A DNA stretch of 64,000 nt from an uncultured Hyphomicrobiales bacterium (GTDB lineage: Bacteria > Pseudomonadota > Alphaproteobacteria > Rhizobiales > Xanthobacteraceae), in NCBI GenBank assembly GCA_903885555.1, contig CAISIV010000148.1, forward strand, positions 1-64,000, read 5' to 3'. Both the position numbers and the translations under genes were made by a program. The notes under the pieces are model-generated. The model did no database searches. It had not been told where the DNA came from and worked only from the letters and a program-made list of their open reading frames with translations. Shown here piece by piece: positions 28,098 through 40,102 of this stretch. The stretch's first letter is position 1, and each line of letters opens with the position of its first letter.

Positions 28098-29717
28098 CTA
28101 GTAGCGCGGGTCGTACATCTGCGCGCTGACAAAGGCGAGCAGATCATTGGGCGCATCGCCGCTCGCCAAGCCGCGTTGAAACGCGACCGCGGCGACCGAC
28201 GCGGCGATATGGGCCGATACCTCGCGCAGGCGCGGTAACGCCGGATAGAGGCTGCCCTGCGCGATATCGGCATCGCTGACGAGTTCGGCGAGCGTGTGCG
28301 CGGCGGCCATGAACATCTCGTCGGTGACCAGCCGCGCGCCGCTCGCGATCACGCCCAGTCCGACACCGGGGAAGATGTACGAGTTGTTGCCCTGGCGCGG
28401 CACGAAGGTCTTGCCTTCCAATGTCACAGGCCCATAGGGACTGCCGCAGGCGAACAGCGCCCGCCCGCCGGTGCCGTGGTAGGCCTGCTGCGCGGTGCAT
28501 TCCGCCTTCGATGTCGGATTGGAGAGTGCGAAGACGATCGGCCGCTCGTTGATCTCCGCCATCGCGGCGAGCACCTCCGGCGTGAATGCAATGCCGACCC
28601 CAGCCGCACCGATGATCGCGGTCGGCTTTAGGGTGCGGATTGCCGTGACGAAGTCATGGATCGGCGGGAGCGCGCGGGCATAACGCATGTTGTGTCCGGC
28701 CAGATCGGGCCGGCCCTGCACCACCAAGCCGTTCACATCGAAGAAGGTGAGGCGCGCCAGAGCCTCTGCTTCGGTCAGACCCTGCGCTACCAGGGCCGAC
28801 GTCACCAGGTCGGCAATGCCGGTGGCGGCCTGACCGGCGCCGAAAAACAACACTGTCTGCTCTGTCAAAGTGCCACCGCTCACGCGCAGCGCGGACAGCA
28901 ATCCCGCCAGCGCGACTGCTGCGGTTCCCTGGATGTCGTCGTTGAAGGTGCAGAATCGATCGCGGTATTGGCCGAGCAGCCGCACCGCGGTCTGACTGGC
29001 AAAATCCTCGAACTGGATCAGCGCATTGGGAAATCTGTCGTGCGCCGCCTCCATGAACTCATCGATAAATGCGTCATAGGCCGCGCCGTGCAACCGCTTT
29101 TGCCGCACGCCGATATAATAAGGATCGTTCAATAGCTCTTCGTTGTTGGTGCCGACATCCAGCATCACCGGCAGGCAAAGACTGGGGTGAATGCCCGCGC
29201 AGGCGGAATACAGCGACAATTTTCCGACCGGGATGCCCATGCCGTTGGCGCCGAGGTCGCCAAGACCGAGAATTCGTTGACCGTCGGTCGCGACAATCAA
29301 CTTGGCTTCATACGTCCAGTTGTTCAGTAATTCGGCGATGCGTCCGCGATCGTTGGCGCTGATAAACAGACCGCGCGGTCGCTGGAAGATGTGCCCGAAC
29401 CGCTGACATGCCAGACCGACGGTCGGTGTATAAATGAGCGGCTGGATTTCATCGATATTGTCGATGACGACGCGAAAGAACAGCGCCTCGTTGCGGTCGT
29501 GCAGCGCATTGAGCGCCACATATCTTTCGAGATCGGTGGGCAGTGCGCGCAGATTGACCAGGATGCGGGCGGCCTGCACCTCCATCGACTGCACATGGGC
29601 CGGCAGTAAGCCGCGCAGGCCCAGCGCATCGCGCTCCTGCTCGGTGAAGGCCGTGCCCTTGTTGAGCAACGGATCGCGCAAAAGCGCTATGCCATGCACG
29701 GAACCCGGCGCATCCAT
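28098..29717 (-). CDS. NAD-dependent malic enzyme
   Basis: YTPTVGLACQRF; ATDGQRILGLGDLGANGMGIPVGKLSLY; FNDDIQGTAAVALAG. Confidence 0.93.
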   Translation of the reverse strand: MDAPGSVHGIALLRDPLLNKGTAFTEQERDALGLRGLLPAHVQSMEVQAARILVNLRALPTDLERYVALNALHDRNEALFFRVVIDNIDEIQPLIYTPTVGLACQRFGHIFQRPRGLFISANDRGRIAELLNNWTYEAKLIVATDGQRILGLGDLGANGMGIPVGKLSLYSACAGIHPSLCLPVMLDVGTNNEELLNDPYYIGVRQKRLHGAAYDAFIDEFMEAAHDRFPNALIQFEDFASQTAVRLLGQYRDRFCTFNDDIQGTAAVALAGLLSALRVSGGTLTEQTVLFFGAGQAATGIADLVTSALVAQGLTEAEALARLTFFDVNGLVVQGRPDLAGHNMRYARALPPIHDFVTAIRTLKPTAIIGAAGVGIAFTPEVLAAMAEINERPIVFALSNPTSKAECTAQQAYHGTGGRALFACGSPYGPVTLEGKTFVPRQGNNSYIFPGVGLGVIASGARLVTDEMFMAAAHTLAELVSDADIAQGSLYPALPRLREVSAHIAASVAAVAFQRGLASGDAPNDLLAFVSAQMYDPRY

Positions 29718-29808
29718 GAGTCATCTCCTACCTAAAGCGCAGACTGCCATATAATGACAAACGCTTTGTAATATCGCACCGAACCGCGACGGATATCAGT
29801 TGGCAACC

Positions 29809-30927
29809 CTAGCTCGCCAACCCCAGTTCTTTCGCCAGATTGTCGATACGCTTGAGCTTAACGGGTTCGGCAGCAAGCGCGCGTTTGGCGTCGATTGTCG
29901 CGGCCAAGGCTTTGTCGCGCTCGCCGAGCACGCTGTAGGCACGTACCAGCCGCAGCCAGCCTTCGACATCGGAGCTATCCTGCTTCAGCCGGTCGGCGAG
30001 CCGCGCCACCATGCCGCCGATCATCTGCTTGCGCTCGTCGGCATTCATCCGCGCCGAGGCTTCGACATCGGCTGCGCTGGGACCGGGCGCCGCAGGCAGC
30101 GCATCGGACGACACGCGTGTGAGCGCCTGCCGCACCACCGGCGCCCAAGGCGCATCCGGCGGCGCGTTCGCCAACAAATCGCGCCAGGTCTTTTCAGCCT
30201 CGGCGCGCTTGCCGTCCTGTTCGGCGGCAAGACCGAGATAAAAGCGGGTCTTCACGTCATCTTTGTCGAGCGCCAGCGCGCGCTCGAACGCCGCCTTGGC
30301 GTCGACGGTAATCATGCCGTTGGCGGCGGCGGCCAGCGCCTCGCCGTAATCGGTCTCGCGCGACGCGGTGGCGCCGATGAGCCGGATGGCATTGCGCCAG
30401 GCGCGCGCCGAATCCTCGAAGCGGCCGAGCCGCATATAGACCGGCGCCAATACTTCCCAGGCGCGGCCGTCTTCCGGGTTTATCGCGGCGCGCTGCTCGA
30501 CCTGGGCGACCAGTTCCTCGATCGAGCGGCCTTCCGGCCGTGTGCTGGCCCGTTCCGCCAAAGGCGCACCCGGCATATGGGGCGAGCCAAGCATGAGATA
30601 CAGCACCGCGGCACCGGTCGGCAGCAGCACCAGCGCACCCAGCGCGGTGATGCGACGGTACCAGACTGGCGATGCCGCGACGGCAAGCTTCTCGGTTTCC
30701 GCTGCGTCTGCTGCTGCCAGCAAGCGGCGCGATATTTCGACCTTGGCGGCCTCGGCCTCGGCTTCGCCAATAAGTCCTGAGGCGCGGTCCCGGACGATCT
30801 CGTCCAATTGGTCGCGGTAAACGGCAATGTCGCTGCCGCCCTGCTTCGCGTTGCCGCGTGACAAAGGCCAAAGCACGGCGAAAATCGCTGCCGCCGTCAT
30901 CAATGCAAAGACAAACCAGAGCGCCAT
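29809..30927 (-). CDS. ccmI: c-type cytochrome biogenesis protein CcmI-like (TPR)
   Basis: N-terminal membrane segment, YRDQLDEIVRDRASGLIGEAEAEAAKVEISRRLL, TPR-type repeats GRAWEVLAPVYMRLGRFEDSARAWRNAI. Confidence 0.85.
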   Translation of the reverse strand: MALWFVFALMTAAAIFAVLWPLSRGNAKQGGSDIAVYRDQLDEIVRDRASGLIGEAEAEAAKVEISRRLLAAADAAETEKLAVAASPVWYRRITALGALVLLPTGAAVLYLMLGSPHMPGAPLAERASTRPEGRSIEELVAQVEQRAAINPEDGRAWEVLAPVYMRLGRFEDSARAWRNAIRLIGATASRETDYGEALAAAANGMITVDAKAAFERALALDKDDVKTRFYLGLAAEQDGKRAEAEKTWRDLLANAPPDAPWAPVVRQALTRVSSDALPAAPGPSAADVEASARMNADERKQMIGGMVARLADRLKQDSSDVEGWLRLVRAYSVLGERDKALAATIDAKRALAAEPVKLKRIDNLAKELGLAS

Positions 30928-30981
30928 GGCGCCCTTTTACAGAAAATTGCGTAGAATCAAAGCGATCAAGCAACCAACCAA

Positions 30982-31896
30982 TCAAGCTTTGGCGGCGCGC
31001 GGTTCCGGCGCCGGCGCCGGCGCGGTGACCGGAACGACATCGACCTCGACTTCGAGCTCGGTGCCGCCGGAGCCGACGAATACGCCGTAGACCGGCGAAA
31101 CATCGGAAAAATCGCGGCCGATCGCCAAGGCAATGTGGTCGTTGCCGACATCGATGGCGTTGGTGGGGTCGAAGCCCAGCCAGCCATCCGACGTGCCGCA
31201 CCAGACCGCGACCCAGGCGTGCGTGGCGTCGGCGCCTTCGAGCCGCTTCTCGCCCGGCGGCGGGATGGTACGGATGTAGCCGCTGACATAGGCCGCCGGC
31301 AGGCCGAGGCCGCGCAGCCCAGCGATCATGATATGCGCGAAGTCCTGGCAGACGCCTTGCCGCTGGGCGAAAGCCTGCGTCAATGGCGTGTTGATGTCGG
31401 TGGTCTCCGGATCATAATCGAAATCCGTCCGGATCCGCTTGATCAGGTCGCGCGATGCCTCGAGGATGCCGCGGTCCGGCTTGAAGCTCTCGCGCGCGTA
31501 TTGGGTGACGTCCGGCGCCAATTGAATGCGCGGGCTGGCGAACATGAAATGCGCGGGCGCACTCCCCGTCAGATCGCGGCTGACCAAAGCTGCGTTCGAC
31601 ACTTCTTCCCAAGGCTCGCCCGCCAGCGGCAGCGCGGCCTGATGCGTCAGTTCGACTGTCGAGATCGCCTCGATGGTGAGTTCCCTGTGCTCGGTGTCGA
31701 TGGTGACGACGTTGACGGTGTTGCCATAAAAGTCGCGTTCGGTATCGACCGACATCGGCACAGGCAAAATATTCAGCTGGTGCGTCATCGTGCGCTGACC
31801 GGGTTCGTCGCGCGGTGTAACGCGCAGCACCAATCGCGCCGAATTGACGGTGCGATCATACGAATACGCGGTCAGATGCCGGATTTTGTAAATCAC
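30982..31896 (-). CDS. Transglutaminase-like family protein
   Basis: RQGVCQDFAHIMIAGLRGLGLPAAYVSGYI...ATHAWVAVWC...GFDPTNA (Cys-His-Asp). Confidence 0.92.
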   Translation of the reverse strand: MIYKIRHLTAYSYDRTVNSARLVLRVTPRDEPGQRTMTHQLNILPVPMSVDTERDFYGNTVNVVTIDTEHRELTIEAISTVELTHQAALPLAGEPWEEVSNAALVSRDLTGSAPAHFMFASPRIQLAPDVTQYARESFKPDRGILEASRDLIKRIRTDFDYDPETTDINTPLTQAFAQRQGVCQDFAHIMIAGLRGLGLPAAYVSGYIRTIPPPGEKRLEGADATHAWVAVWCGTSDGWLGFDPTNAIDVGNDHIALAIGRDFSDVSPVYGVFVGSGGTELEVEVDVVPVTAPAPAPEPRAAKA

Positions 31897-34409
31897 GCCA
31901 GACCGCTCGCGCCGAGACCGCCCGGAAGTTCAGGACGTTGGAGGAAATAACGCGCGGCGACGGCGTCGGCAAAGCTCGAGATTTTCTGCTCGTAGGCCAG
32001 GATGACCGAGGCTTCGAGATTACCGGCGGCCGACGTGGCAATCTCAGTCGACAGCCTGGCTACGATCTGGCGCGGCTCCTCGAGCAGGCCATCCTCGCGC
32101 AAGGCCGGCAAGTCGGTGATGTGCTGGTTGAGCGACGCGATCTGGAAACCGACCGAACGCGGATTGAACGGATCGAGCAGCGCCATGTCGCGCACCGGCG
32201 CGAGCGCAACGCCCATGACGTAACGCGAGCGATAGGTGATCTGCGAGTCGATCAGATCGAGCATGACGTCAAGATCGTCGGCGGTGGCATCGTCCGACGC
32301 GAAAGTGCGCGCCAGACGGCAGGTATTGATGGCGCGTTCGGTGCGCCGCCCCATGTCGAGGAAGCGCCAGCCGGCGCTGCGGTTCATGTTCTCTTGCTCA
32401 AGACCCGCCAGCGCGGCGAGCGTCTGCAGCGCGCGATCGGCAGCCTCGAACACATCCGCCTCGTTCATCAATTCGTCCATGTTCGACAACTGCGTATCGA
32501 GAATGCGTAACAGTTTTGAGGCATCGACCGAAATACGCTCGCGGATGATCGAACCGGCGTTGCGCGCCAGCCGCACGCCCGACAGCCCCGAGCCGTAGGC
32601 CTTGTCGTCGCACAGGGCCTGTCGGGCAATCGTCAGTGTCGGGGCTTCCTGGTTTTCCTTGGTGACGGCGCCCCAGGCGAACAACTGATGGCCGAGCAAC
32701 GCCAGGGTCTTTCCCAGGTCGCCGGACGACAGATCCATTTCCAGGCTGCGTGCGCAGAGGCAGCGCACGACGCGCAACGTCGCTTCCGCGCGCTCGAGAT
32801 AACGGCCGTACCAGAACAGATTGTCGGCGGCGCGGCTCGGCAGATTGCCGAGCAGACGGAGAATCTTGACCTTGTCGGTCGCCGGCAACAGGGTTTCCAT
32901 CACCACCGGCTTCGACGACAGCACCCAGACGTCGGCGGACTGCACGCCTTCGCCCATGCTGACGGCGCGCGCGTCGGGCCGCGCTGAAATCCTACAGAAA
33001 CCGCCCGGCATGACGCGCCAGCCGTCGGCGGTCGCGGTGGCGAACACACGCAGCACGAAGGGACGCGGCACCAGCTTGCCCTCATGCCAGACCGGCGCGG
33101 TGGAAAGCCGCACGACTTCTTGTCCGACATAGTCCAGGCCGCGCGTTTCGACCGCTTCGCGCAGCCGCTTGCGGTCCGCCGGCAAAAGATTGGCCGGCAG
33201 CACCTGCTGTTCGGCGGCAAAGCCCGGAATCTCGTTACCGAAGGCGCCGGCGATGGCCATCTGGTCGAAATCCTCGAGCACGTCACGCTGCGCCTCGCGG
33301 TCGCCGCACCACCAGGTGGCGATGTTCGGCATTTTCAGGTCTTCGCCTAGCAGATGTTCGGCAACGCGCGGCATGAAGCTCATCAGCGCACGGGATTCGG
33401 CAAAGCCGGCCCCCGGGGCGTTGCTGACCACGATATGGCCCGCCCGCATTGCCGAGAGAAGACCGGGCACGCCGAGCCGCGACCGGCCGTTCAATTCCAG
33501 CGGATCGATGAAGTCGCCGTCGACGCGGCGCCAGATCACATCGGCGCGCTTGAGGCCGGCGATGGTGCGCACATGGGTCACACCGTTGTGCACGACGAGG
33601 TCGTCGCCTTCCACCAGCAGGAAGCCGAGATAGCGGGCGAGATAGGCCTGCTCAAAATAGGTCTCGCTGTAAGGGCCCGGCGTCAGCAGGCAGACGCGTG
33701 GCTGCGAACGCTCGGCGGCTTCGGCGAGCGAGGACCGGAAGGCGCGGAAAAACGGCGCCAGACGCTCGACATTCATGCTGCGGTATTTCGCAGGCCAGGC
33801 ACGCGACATGACGAGACGATTTTCCAGCGCGTAACCCGCGCCGGACGGCGCCTGTGCGCGGTCGCCCAGCACCCACCAGCGTCCGTCGGGACCGCGGCCG
33901 AGATCGACCGCATACATATTCATCCAGCGCCCACCCGGCGGCTTCATGTCGACCAGAGGCCGCAGATAGTCGCGGCTGCCTGCGACCACTGCCGCCGGAA
34001 TGACGCCATCCGCGACAAGACGCCGTTCGCCATAGACATCCGCCAGCAGTGATTCGATCAGCCCGGCGCGTTGCGTGACGCCGGCGACGATCTCTTTCCA
34101 GTCGCTTTCCTCAATCAGGAGCGGCAACCGGCTCAACGGCCAGGCACGTTCGCCGGTTTCACCATGCACGCGATACGACACGCCGACGTCGCGGATACGG
34201 CGGTCGGCCGCCGCGAATGAACGCTCGCTGTCGCCGCCGTCGATCAGTTCGAGAAAATTGCGCCAGGACTCGCGCGGCTTGCCGTCGGCCCCTATGAATT
34301 CATCGGGGATGCCCGGCAGAGGCTTATAGTTCTCGTACCAGGCCGACGGCTTCTTTGGAGATGGCAAAGGCGTGCTCATACGTTCTCCAAACCGCGGGCG
34401 CGCGATCAA
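31893..34409 (-). CDS. Circularly permuted type 2 ATP-grasp protein fused to alpha-E domain
   Basis: [30 protein letters not shown]...; C-terminal helical alpha-E domain [27 protein letters not shown]; overlaps both neighbours by 4 bp. Confidence 0.9.
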   Translation of the reverse strand: MIARPRFGERMSTPLPSPKKPSAWYENYKPLPGIPDEFIGADGKPRESWRNFLELIDGGDSERSFAAADRRIRDVGVSYRVHGETGERAWPLSRLPLLIEESDWKEIVAGVTQRAGLIESLLADVYGERRLVADGVIPAAVVAGSRDYLRPLVDMKPPGGRWMNMYAVDLGRGPDGRWWVLGDRAQAPSGAGYALENRLVMSRAWPAKYRSMNVERLAPFFRAFRSSLAEAAERSQPRVCLLTPGPYSETYFEQAYLARYLGFLLVEGDDLVVHNGVTHVRTIAGLKRADVIWRRVDGDFIDPLELNGRSRLGVPGLLSAMRAGHIVVSNAPGAGFAESRALMSFMPRVAEHLLGEDLKMPNIATWWCGDREAQRDVLEDFDQMAIAGAFGNEIPGFAAEQQVLPANLLPADRKRLREAVETRGLDYVGQEVVRLSTAPVWHEGKLVPRPFVLRVFATATADGWRVMPGGFCRISARPDARAVSMGEGVQSADVWVLSSKPVVMETLLPATDKVKILRLLGNLPSRAADNLFWYGRYLERAEATLRVVRCLCARSLEMDLSSGDLGKTLALLGHQLFAWGAVTKENQEAPTLTIARQALCDDKAYGSGLSGVRLARNAGSIIRERISVDASKLLRILDTQLSNMDELMNEADVFEAADRALQTLAALAGLEQENMNRSAGWRFLDMGRRTERAINTCRLARTFASDDATADDLDVMLDLIDSQITYRSRYVMGVALAPVRDMALLDPFNPRSVGFQIASLNQHITDLPALREDGLLEEPRQIVARLSTEIATSAAGNLEASVILAYEQKISSFADAVAARYFLQRPELPGGLGASGLA

Positions 34410-37400
34410 TGGCCGATGGGTCGGCGCAGATCGAGCGTCAACGGAAATTCTCCCGCGACCTCTTCAGGCGGCGGTTCGATGATGCCGGCAGTATGCCCAT
34501 GATCCTGGAACCGTGCCAGCCGACGGGCTTCGGCTTCGTACGAATTCACCGGAAACGTATCGTAGCTGCGGCCCCCCGGATGAGCCACATGATACATACA
34601 ACCGCCCAGTGAGCGGTTATTCCACAAATCGACGAGATCGAAGGTCAAAGGCGCTTGCACCGGTATCGTCGGATGCAGTCCAGACGCCGGCTGCCAAGCC
34701 TTGAAGCGAACGCCGGCGACAACCTCGCCTGATTCGCCGGTCGACGTCATCGGCATGCGGCGGCCGTTACAGGTGATGAGATGGCGGCCCGGCACAAAGC
34801 CGTTAGCCTTGACTTGCATGCGCTCGACCGATGCATCGACGAAACGTGAGGTGCCGCCGCCCGTGTTCTCTTCCGCCAGCACGTGCCACGGCTCGAGCGC
34901 CTGACGCACTTCCATCTTGACGCCGCTGTATTCGACCCTGCCGCTGAACGGGAAACGGAATTCGCGCGCGGCCCTGAACCATTCCGGATCGAACTTGTAG
35001 CCAGCATTGTTGAGGTCGGCGAGAACATCGGTGAAATCCGCCCAGCAGAAATGCGGCAGCATGAAGCGGTCGTGCAGCGCCGTGCCCCAGCGGATCAGTT
35101 TGCCGTGTTGCGGTTCGCGCCAGAACCAAGCAATCAGCGCGCGGATCAGCAACTGCTGCGCCAGCGACATGCGCGGATCGGGCGGCATTTCGAACGAACG
35201 GAATTCGACAAGGCCGAGCCGGCCGGTCGCACTGTCCGGCGAATAAAGTTTATCGATGCAGATTTCGGCGCGGTGCGTGTTGCCGGTGACGTCGGCGAGG
35301 ATATTGCGGAACAGACGATCCACCAGCCACGGCTCAACGTAGCCGGTCTGCTCCTTCGGCATCAGGCTCATCGCGATCTCGAGTTCGTAGAGACCGTCGT
35401 AGCGCGCCTCGTCCATGCGCGGCGCCTGGCTGGTCGGCCCGACGAACAACCCTGAGAACATATAGGACAGCGACGGATGACGCTGCCAGTACATCACCAG
35501 GCTGCGCAGCACATCGGGCCGCCGCAGGAACGGCGAGTCGGCCGGCGTCGAGCCGCCGACCACGACATGATTGCCGCCGCCGGTGCCGACGTGACGGCCG
35601 TCGATCATGTATTTGTCGGTGCCGAGACGGCACTGCCGTGCCTCTTCATATAGCGTGTTGGTATTGACGACGGCTTCACGCCACGTCTTGGCCGGATGGA
35701 TGTTGACCTCGATGACGCCGGGGTCCGGCGTCACCTTGACGACATTCATGCGCGGATCGGTCGGCGGCGGATAACCTTCGATGTGAACGGGACAACCGAT
35801 CTTGCCGGCGGCCAGTTCGATCGAGGCGATGAGCTCGAGATAATCCTCGAGGCGCTCGACCGGCGGCATGAAAACGCACAGCACACCGTCGCGCGGTTCG
35901 ATCGACATCGCCGTGCGCACTTCGGCGCCGGTGCCCGGGACAAATGTTTGCTCGACCACCGTCTGACGCGTGACGTTGGGCTGATCGCGGGCATTGTCGT
36001 TGTAGTAGCGCGCCAGCCGCTCGTGCGACGGCAGCGGCCTGCGCGGCTCGGTCGGATCCTGCTCGTTGATGAAGGGGTAATTGACCTTCGGAATCCACGG
36101 CAGCGATTCGAGCGGCAGCCGGTAGCCGACCGGTGAATCGCCCGGCACCAGAAACAGTTTGCCGCGCCGCAGCGCCCACTTTTCGCTCTTCCAGCGCCGG
36201 TCGGTGTGTTCGGAATTCCAGCGCTGCACCGGCAGCACGAAGCCGGACGGCTGCGTCAGGCCACGCTCGAAAGTGCGCACCATACGCGCCCGCGTCTCGG
36301 CATCTTCGATCTTGGGATTGATCGGATCGACGTTGGGCGGCAGTTCGGCTTCCTTCACCATCCAGTAGGCCGGATCTTCGAAGGCAGGGATCGCGTATTC
36401 TTCGCCGACGAGCCGGCTGGCGATATCGGTGGCAAAGGCGTGCGCGTCGTCGATGGTGGCTTTCGCGGAGCCGTCTTCCTTGGCGATCAGGTCCGGGTTG
36501 GTCCAGATCAGTTCGCCGTCCTTGCGCCAGTACAGCGCGAAGGACCAGCGCGGCAGGCTTTCGCCGGGATACCACTTGCCCTGGCCGTAATGCAGGAAGC
36601 CATGCGGCGCGAATTTCTCGCGCAGGCGGCGGATCAGCTTATCGCCGAACAGGCGCTTGGTCGGACCGACCGCGGACGTATTCCATTCCGCGGATTCGAA
36701 ATCGTCCACCGACACGAAGGTCGGCTCGCCGCCGATGGTGAGCCGGACGTCCTGCTTTTCCAGATCGCGGTCGACGTCCTCGCCGATGGCATCAAGCCTG
36801 CTCCAGCTTTCGTCGGAGAACGGCAAGGTGACGCGCGGCGTTTCATTGATGCGGTCGACGCGCATGTCGAATTCGAAGTCCGCCTTGGCGCCGGCGCTGA
36901 TGCCGCCGACGATCGGCGCGGCCGTGCGGTAATGCGGCGTGGCGGCAAGCGGGATATGGCCCTCACCGCACAACAGACCGGAGGTGACATCGAGGCCGAT
37001 CCAGCCGGCGCCGGGAATATAGATCTCGGTCCATGCGTGCAAATCGGTGAAATCGACGCGCGTACCCATCGGGCCTTCAAGCGGGTCGACGTCGGCCTTG
37101 AGCTGGATCAGGTAACCGGACACGAAGCGCGCGGCCAATCCGAGATGCCGCGCGACCTGCACCAGCAGCCACGCGGAATCGCGGCACGAGCCGCAGGCCA
37201 GACTCAACGTCTCCTCCGGCGTCTGCACGCCGGGTTCCATGCGGATGAGATATTTCACCTGCTGCTGCAGGCGCATATTGAGTTCAGTGATGAAGTCGAC
37301 CGTGCGTTGCTTCTTCGTCGGCAATTCGGCGATGAATTTTTTGATCCCCGGACCCATCGGCTCCGGCGTCAGATAGGCGGCAAGATCGACGCGTAACTCG

Positions 37401-37723
37401 TCGGTATATTTGAACGGGAATTCTTCGGCGTAAGGTTCAACGAAGAAGTCGTAGGGATTGAACACCGCCATATTGACGGTGAGATCGACCTCGACGCGGA
37501 ATTCGGTGGTCGGCTCCGGGAAGACGAAACGCGCGAGCCAGTTGCCGAGCGGGTCCTGCTGCCAGTTGATGAAGTGTTTTTCCGGCTTCACCTTCAGCGA
37601 ATAGCTGAGGATCTGGCTGCGGCTGTGTGGCGCCGGCCTCAGCCGGACGATCTGGGGCCCCAGGCTGACCGGACGGTCGTATTTGTAGGACGTAAGGTGA
37701 TGCAGGGCGGCAATAATCGGCAC
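34406..37723 (-). CDS. Transglutaminase-like / DUF2126 large protein
   Basis: [35 protein letters not shown]...[18 protein letters not shown]; long C-terminal DUF2126-type region with [12 protein letters not shown]. Confidence 0.92.
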   Translation of the reverse strand: MPIIAALHHLTSYKYDRPVSLGPQIVRLRPAPHSRSQILSYSLKVKPEKHFINWQQDPLGNWLARFVFPEPTTEFRVEVDLTVNMAVFNPYDFFVEPYAEEFPFKYTDELRVDLAAYLTPEPMGPGIKKFIAELPTKKQRTVDFITELNMRLQQQVKYLIRMEPGVQTPEETLSLACGSCRDSAWLLVQVARHLGLAARFVSGYLIQLKADVDPLEGPMGTRVDFTDLHAWTEIYIPGAGWIGLDVTSGLLCGEGHIPLAATPHYRTAAPIVGGISAGAKADFEFDMRVDRINETPRVTLPFSDESWSRLDAIGEDVDRDLEKQDVRLTIGGEPTFVSVDDFESAEWNTSAVGPTKRLFGDKLIRRLREKFAPHGFLHYGQGKWYPGESLPRWSFALYWRKDGELIWTNPDLIAKEDGSAKATIDDAHAFATDIASRLVGEEYAIPAFEDPAYWMVKEAELPPNVDPINPKIEDAETRARMVRTFERGLTQPSGFVLPVQRWNSEHTDRRWKSEKWALRRGKLFLVPGDSPVGYRLPLESLPWIPKVNYPFINEQDPTEPRRPLPSHERLARYYNDNARDQPNVTRQTVVEQTFVPGTGAEVRTAMSIEPRDGVLCVFMPPVERLEDYLELIASIELAAGKIGCPVHIEGYPPPTDPRMNVVKVTPDPGVIEVNIHPAKTWREAVVNTNTLYEEARQCRLGTDKYMIDGRHVGTGGGNHVVVGGSTPADSPFLRRPDVLRSLVMYWQRHPSLSYMFSGLFVGPTSQAPRMDEARYDGLYELEIAMSLMPKEQTGYVEPWLVDRLFRNILADVTGNTHRAEICIDKLYSPDSATGRLGLVEFRSFEMPPDPRMSLAQQLLIRALIAWFWREPQHGKLIRWGTALHDRFMLPHFCWADFTDVLADLNNAGYKFDPEWFRAAREFRFPFSGRVEYSGVKMEVRQALEPWHVLAEENTGGGTSRFVDASVERMQVKANGFVPGRHLITCNGRRMPMTSTGESGEVVAGVRFKAWQPASGLHPTIPVQAPLTFDLVDLWNNRSLGGCMYHVAHPGGRSYDTFPVNSYEAEARRLARFQDHGHTAGIIEPPPEEVAGEFPLTLDLRRPIGH

Positions 37724-37899
37724 GGAACAACAGTCTCCCCGCAGAGCGGTCGCACTCTATATTGCTCTGCAGCAAGAGAGTGTCACGTCGGGCCGGGGTT
37801 TCAAAGCCACAGGCCGCTCAGTTTAGACGCAGGGTTGCTCACGAAACCGCCAGCAATCAACTAAAACAGGGTATTAGCCATAACGGCACTGAGGAAATA

Positions 37900-38427
37900 A
37901 TGGGCACGGCCGACAGCACCCCTGAACTCGACACCCCGTTCTGGGCTTTTTCCATCGCCGTCTATGCCGGCGACGGGGTGGCTGCCGAATGCCTTGGCCT
38001 TCAGGAGCGGCTGGAGGTCGACGTCAACCTGCTGCTGTTTGCCGCCTACATGGGCGCGGTCGAGGGCGTGCGGCTGTCCCAACGTGACGTCGCCAGCGCC
38101 AGCGCTGCCGTCGCGGAATGGCATACCGAGATCGTGCGGCCGATGCGCACCGCGCGACAGGCGCTGAAAGCGCCCGCCTCAAACACCGACGATGCCTTGC
38201 AGCCGGCGGCGGCCAGCTTGCGCCTCACTGTGAAGCGCGCCGAGCTCGACGCCGAGAAAATCGAGCAGGCTCTCTTGTGGCAGTGGTCACGTTCGCATCT
38301 ACACGACCTGCAGCACGATGGCGGCGCGCTCGCTACGAATGTGCGTAGCGTGCTGGCATTTTACGGCGATGCCGACGCGCCCTCACCTCATCTCATCGAG
38401 GCGTCGATCGCTTACGCGGCGCGGTGA
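37900..38427 (+). CDS. TIGR02444-family protein
   Basis: FWAFSIAVYAGDGVAAECLGLQERLEVDVNLLLFAAYMG matches the family pattern. Confidence 0.8.
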   Translation: MGTADSTPELDTPFWAFSIAVYAGDGVAAECLGLQERLEVDVNLLLFAAYMGAVEGVRLSQRDVASASAAVAEWHTEIVRPMRTARQALKAPASNTDDALQPAAASLRLTVKRAELDAEKIEQALLWQWSRSHLHDLQHDGGALATNVRSVLAFYGDADAPSPHLIEASIAYAAR

Positions 38428-38430
38428 CGC

Positions 38431-40095
38431 TCACGCGTTGTTCGGTTTACCCGGCGGCTTGCCCGGAGGATTTTCATCCGGACGGAATTTGGTTTCCGGT
38501 CTGAAGCCCTGACGCTGCTGCCCGAGGCTGATCTTGCCGTTCTCCAGATACTTGCCTTGCGCCGCGCGCTTGGCCGCCTCGTCCCAGTACGGTAGCCAGT
38601 CGCCAAGCGAATAACCGAACCACGGCTTCTGCGGCTGCAAGGTCTCGAAGCCGAGTTCCTGCCAGATCGTCTTGGCGCGCTCCATGTATTCCTGCGTCGG
38701 CAACGCCAGCGGCGGCATGTCGCCCTTCATGGTGGCGTCCATCAGCATCGTCGAATCTTCTTCGTTGTCGTGCTCGCGCTTGGGTCCATGACCTTGGCCG
38801 CGATGCGGGATCAACTGCACGTCCTCGATCGGGTTCATGCGGTAGGCCATCGCCCACAGCAAGGAGTCCGCATTATCGATATCGATGTCGTCGTTGACCG
38901 CGATGCAGATCTTGCCGCAATCGCCTTTGAAGAAAGCGGCGCCATTGAGCGCACGCCAGATCTCGGTACGCGGCGTGCCCTTCTCCATCGTAATGACGGT
39001 GACGCGCAGCAGGCCGGTCAGCGGTTCGTGCAGCGAGACTTTCTTGACGCCCTTAATGCTGAGCGTATTGCGCAGATGCGACGTGAACAACGGCTCGTAG
39101 GCGACGCGCTTGATGACACTGGATTCGCTTGGCGCCACCTGACTGATGTAGGACGGGATCACCGCCTTCTTGCGGTGCGTGATCGCGGTAACGCGCATCG
39201 GCATGTTGAACTCTTCGAGCGCGACGTGGCCGTGCGACTCGCCGAACGGCGCCTCCGGCTCGAGATTGACGGTGTCGATCAGACCTTCGATGACCAGTTC
39301 GGATTCCGCCGGGATCACCAGGTCGACGGTGCGGCCCTTCGTGATGTTGATCGGACCGCCGGCCAGGCCGCCCGCCACGGTGATTTCATCGACGCCGACG
39401 GGCAGTTTCTGCGGACCCATGAAGGCGACGTACGGCGGACAGCCGAGCACGATGGCGCAGGGCATGGGTTTGCCCATCTTCTGGTATTTCAAATAGTGCT
39501 GATAGCCGCCGGCGCCGCCGACGCGCGTCGCCATGCGCACGACAAGACGATCCGATGACTTAAGGGCAGCACGATAAGTACCCATGTTCTGGATGCCAGT
39601 TTCCGGATCCTTGGTGATGACATTGGTCGCGGTCAGGGTCGGCGCGCTGTCGAAGCCCGGCGTCGAAATCGGGATCGGGATCATGTCGAGGCCGTGGCCC
39701 TCGCCTTGCAGCGCATCGCCCTCGATGACGACGTCATGGCACGGCGCGTTATTGACGAGGCGCGGCGCGACCGGATTGGCGATCGCGTGATCCCACTTCG
39801 CCTGGATGTCGGCGAGTTCGGCGCGCATGCCGACGCTGTAGACCGCCGGATTGGCCGCCATGGCGCCGACGACCACCGGCATGGTGTATTTGCGGCCGAG
39901 ACCGTCGACGATGTTGGTGAACAGGAACGCCTTGCGTTCGCTTTCCGCCATGCCGCCGACGAATTGCCAGCGCACCAGCGGATGCATTTCCGAATCCTTG
40001 TCGATCGGACGATCGATGGTGCGCAGCAGACCGCGTCTGTCGAGTTCGGCGAGATGTTCGTGCAGGTCGGGATAAGTACGCGGCGCGTCAGTCAT
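38431..40095 (-). CDS. UbiD-family decarboxylase
   Basis: FGESHGHVALEEFNMPMRVTAITHRKKAVIPSYISQVAPSESSVIKR; adjacent UbiX. Confidence 0.92.
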   Translation of the reverse strand: MTDAPRTYPDLHEHLAELDRRGLLRTIDRPIDKDSEMHPLVRWQFVGGMAESERKAFLFTNIVDGLGRKYTMPVVVGAMAANPAVYSVGMRAELADIQAKWDHAIANPVAPRLVNNAPCHDVVIEGDALQGEGHGLDMIPIPISTPGFDSAPTLTATNVITKDPETGIQNMGTYRAALKSSDRLVVRMATRVGGAGGYQHYLKYQKMGKPMPCAIVLGCPPYVAFMGPQKLPVGVDEITVAGGLAGGPINITKGRTVDLVIPAESELVIEGLIDTVNLEPEAPFGESHGHVALEEFNMPMRVTAITHRKKAVIPSYISQVAPSESSVIKRVAYEPLFTSHLRNTLSIKGVKKVSLHEPLTGLLRVTVITMEKGTPRTEIWRALNGAAFFKGDCGKICIAVNDDIDIDNADSLLWAMAYRMNPIEDVQLIPHRGQGHGPKREHDNEEDSTMLMDATMKGDMPPLALPTQEYMERAKTIWQELGFETLQPQKPWFGYSLGDWLPYWDEAAKRAAQGKYLENGKISLGQQRQGFRPETKFRPDENPPGKPPGKPNNA

Positions 40096-40102
40096 TGCGG
40101 CT

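Noticed and set aside
36206-37396. 396-aa plus-strand ORF
   Set aside because: Antisense of the transglutaminase/DUF2126 gene; no domain.
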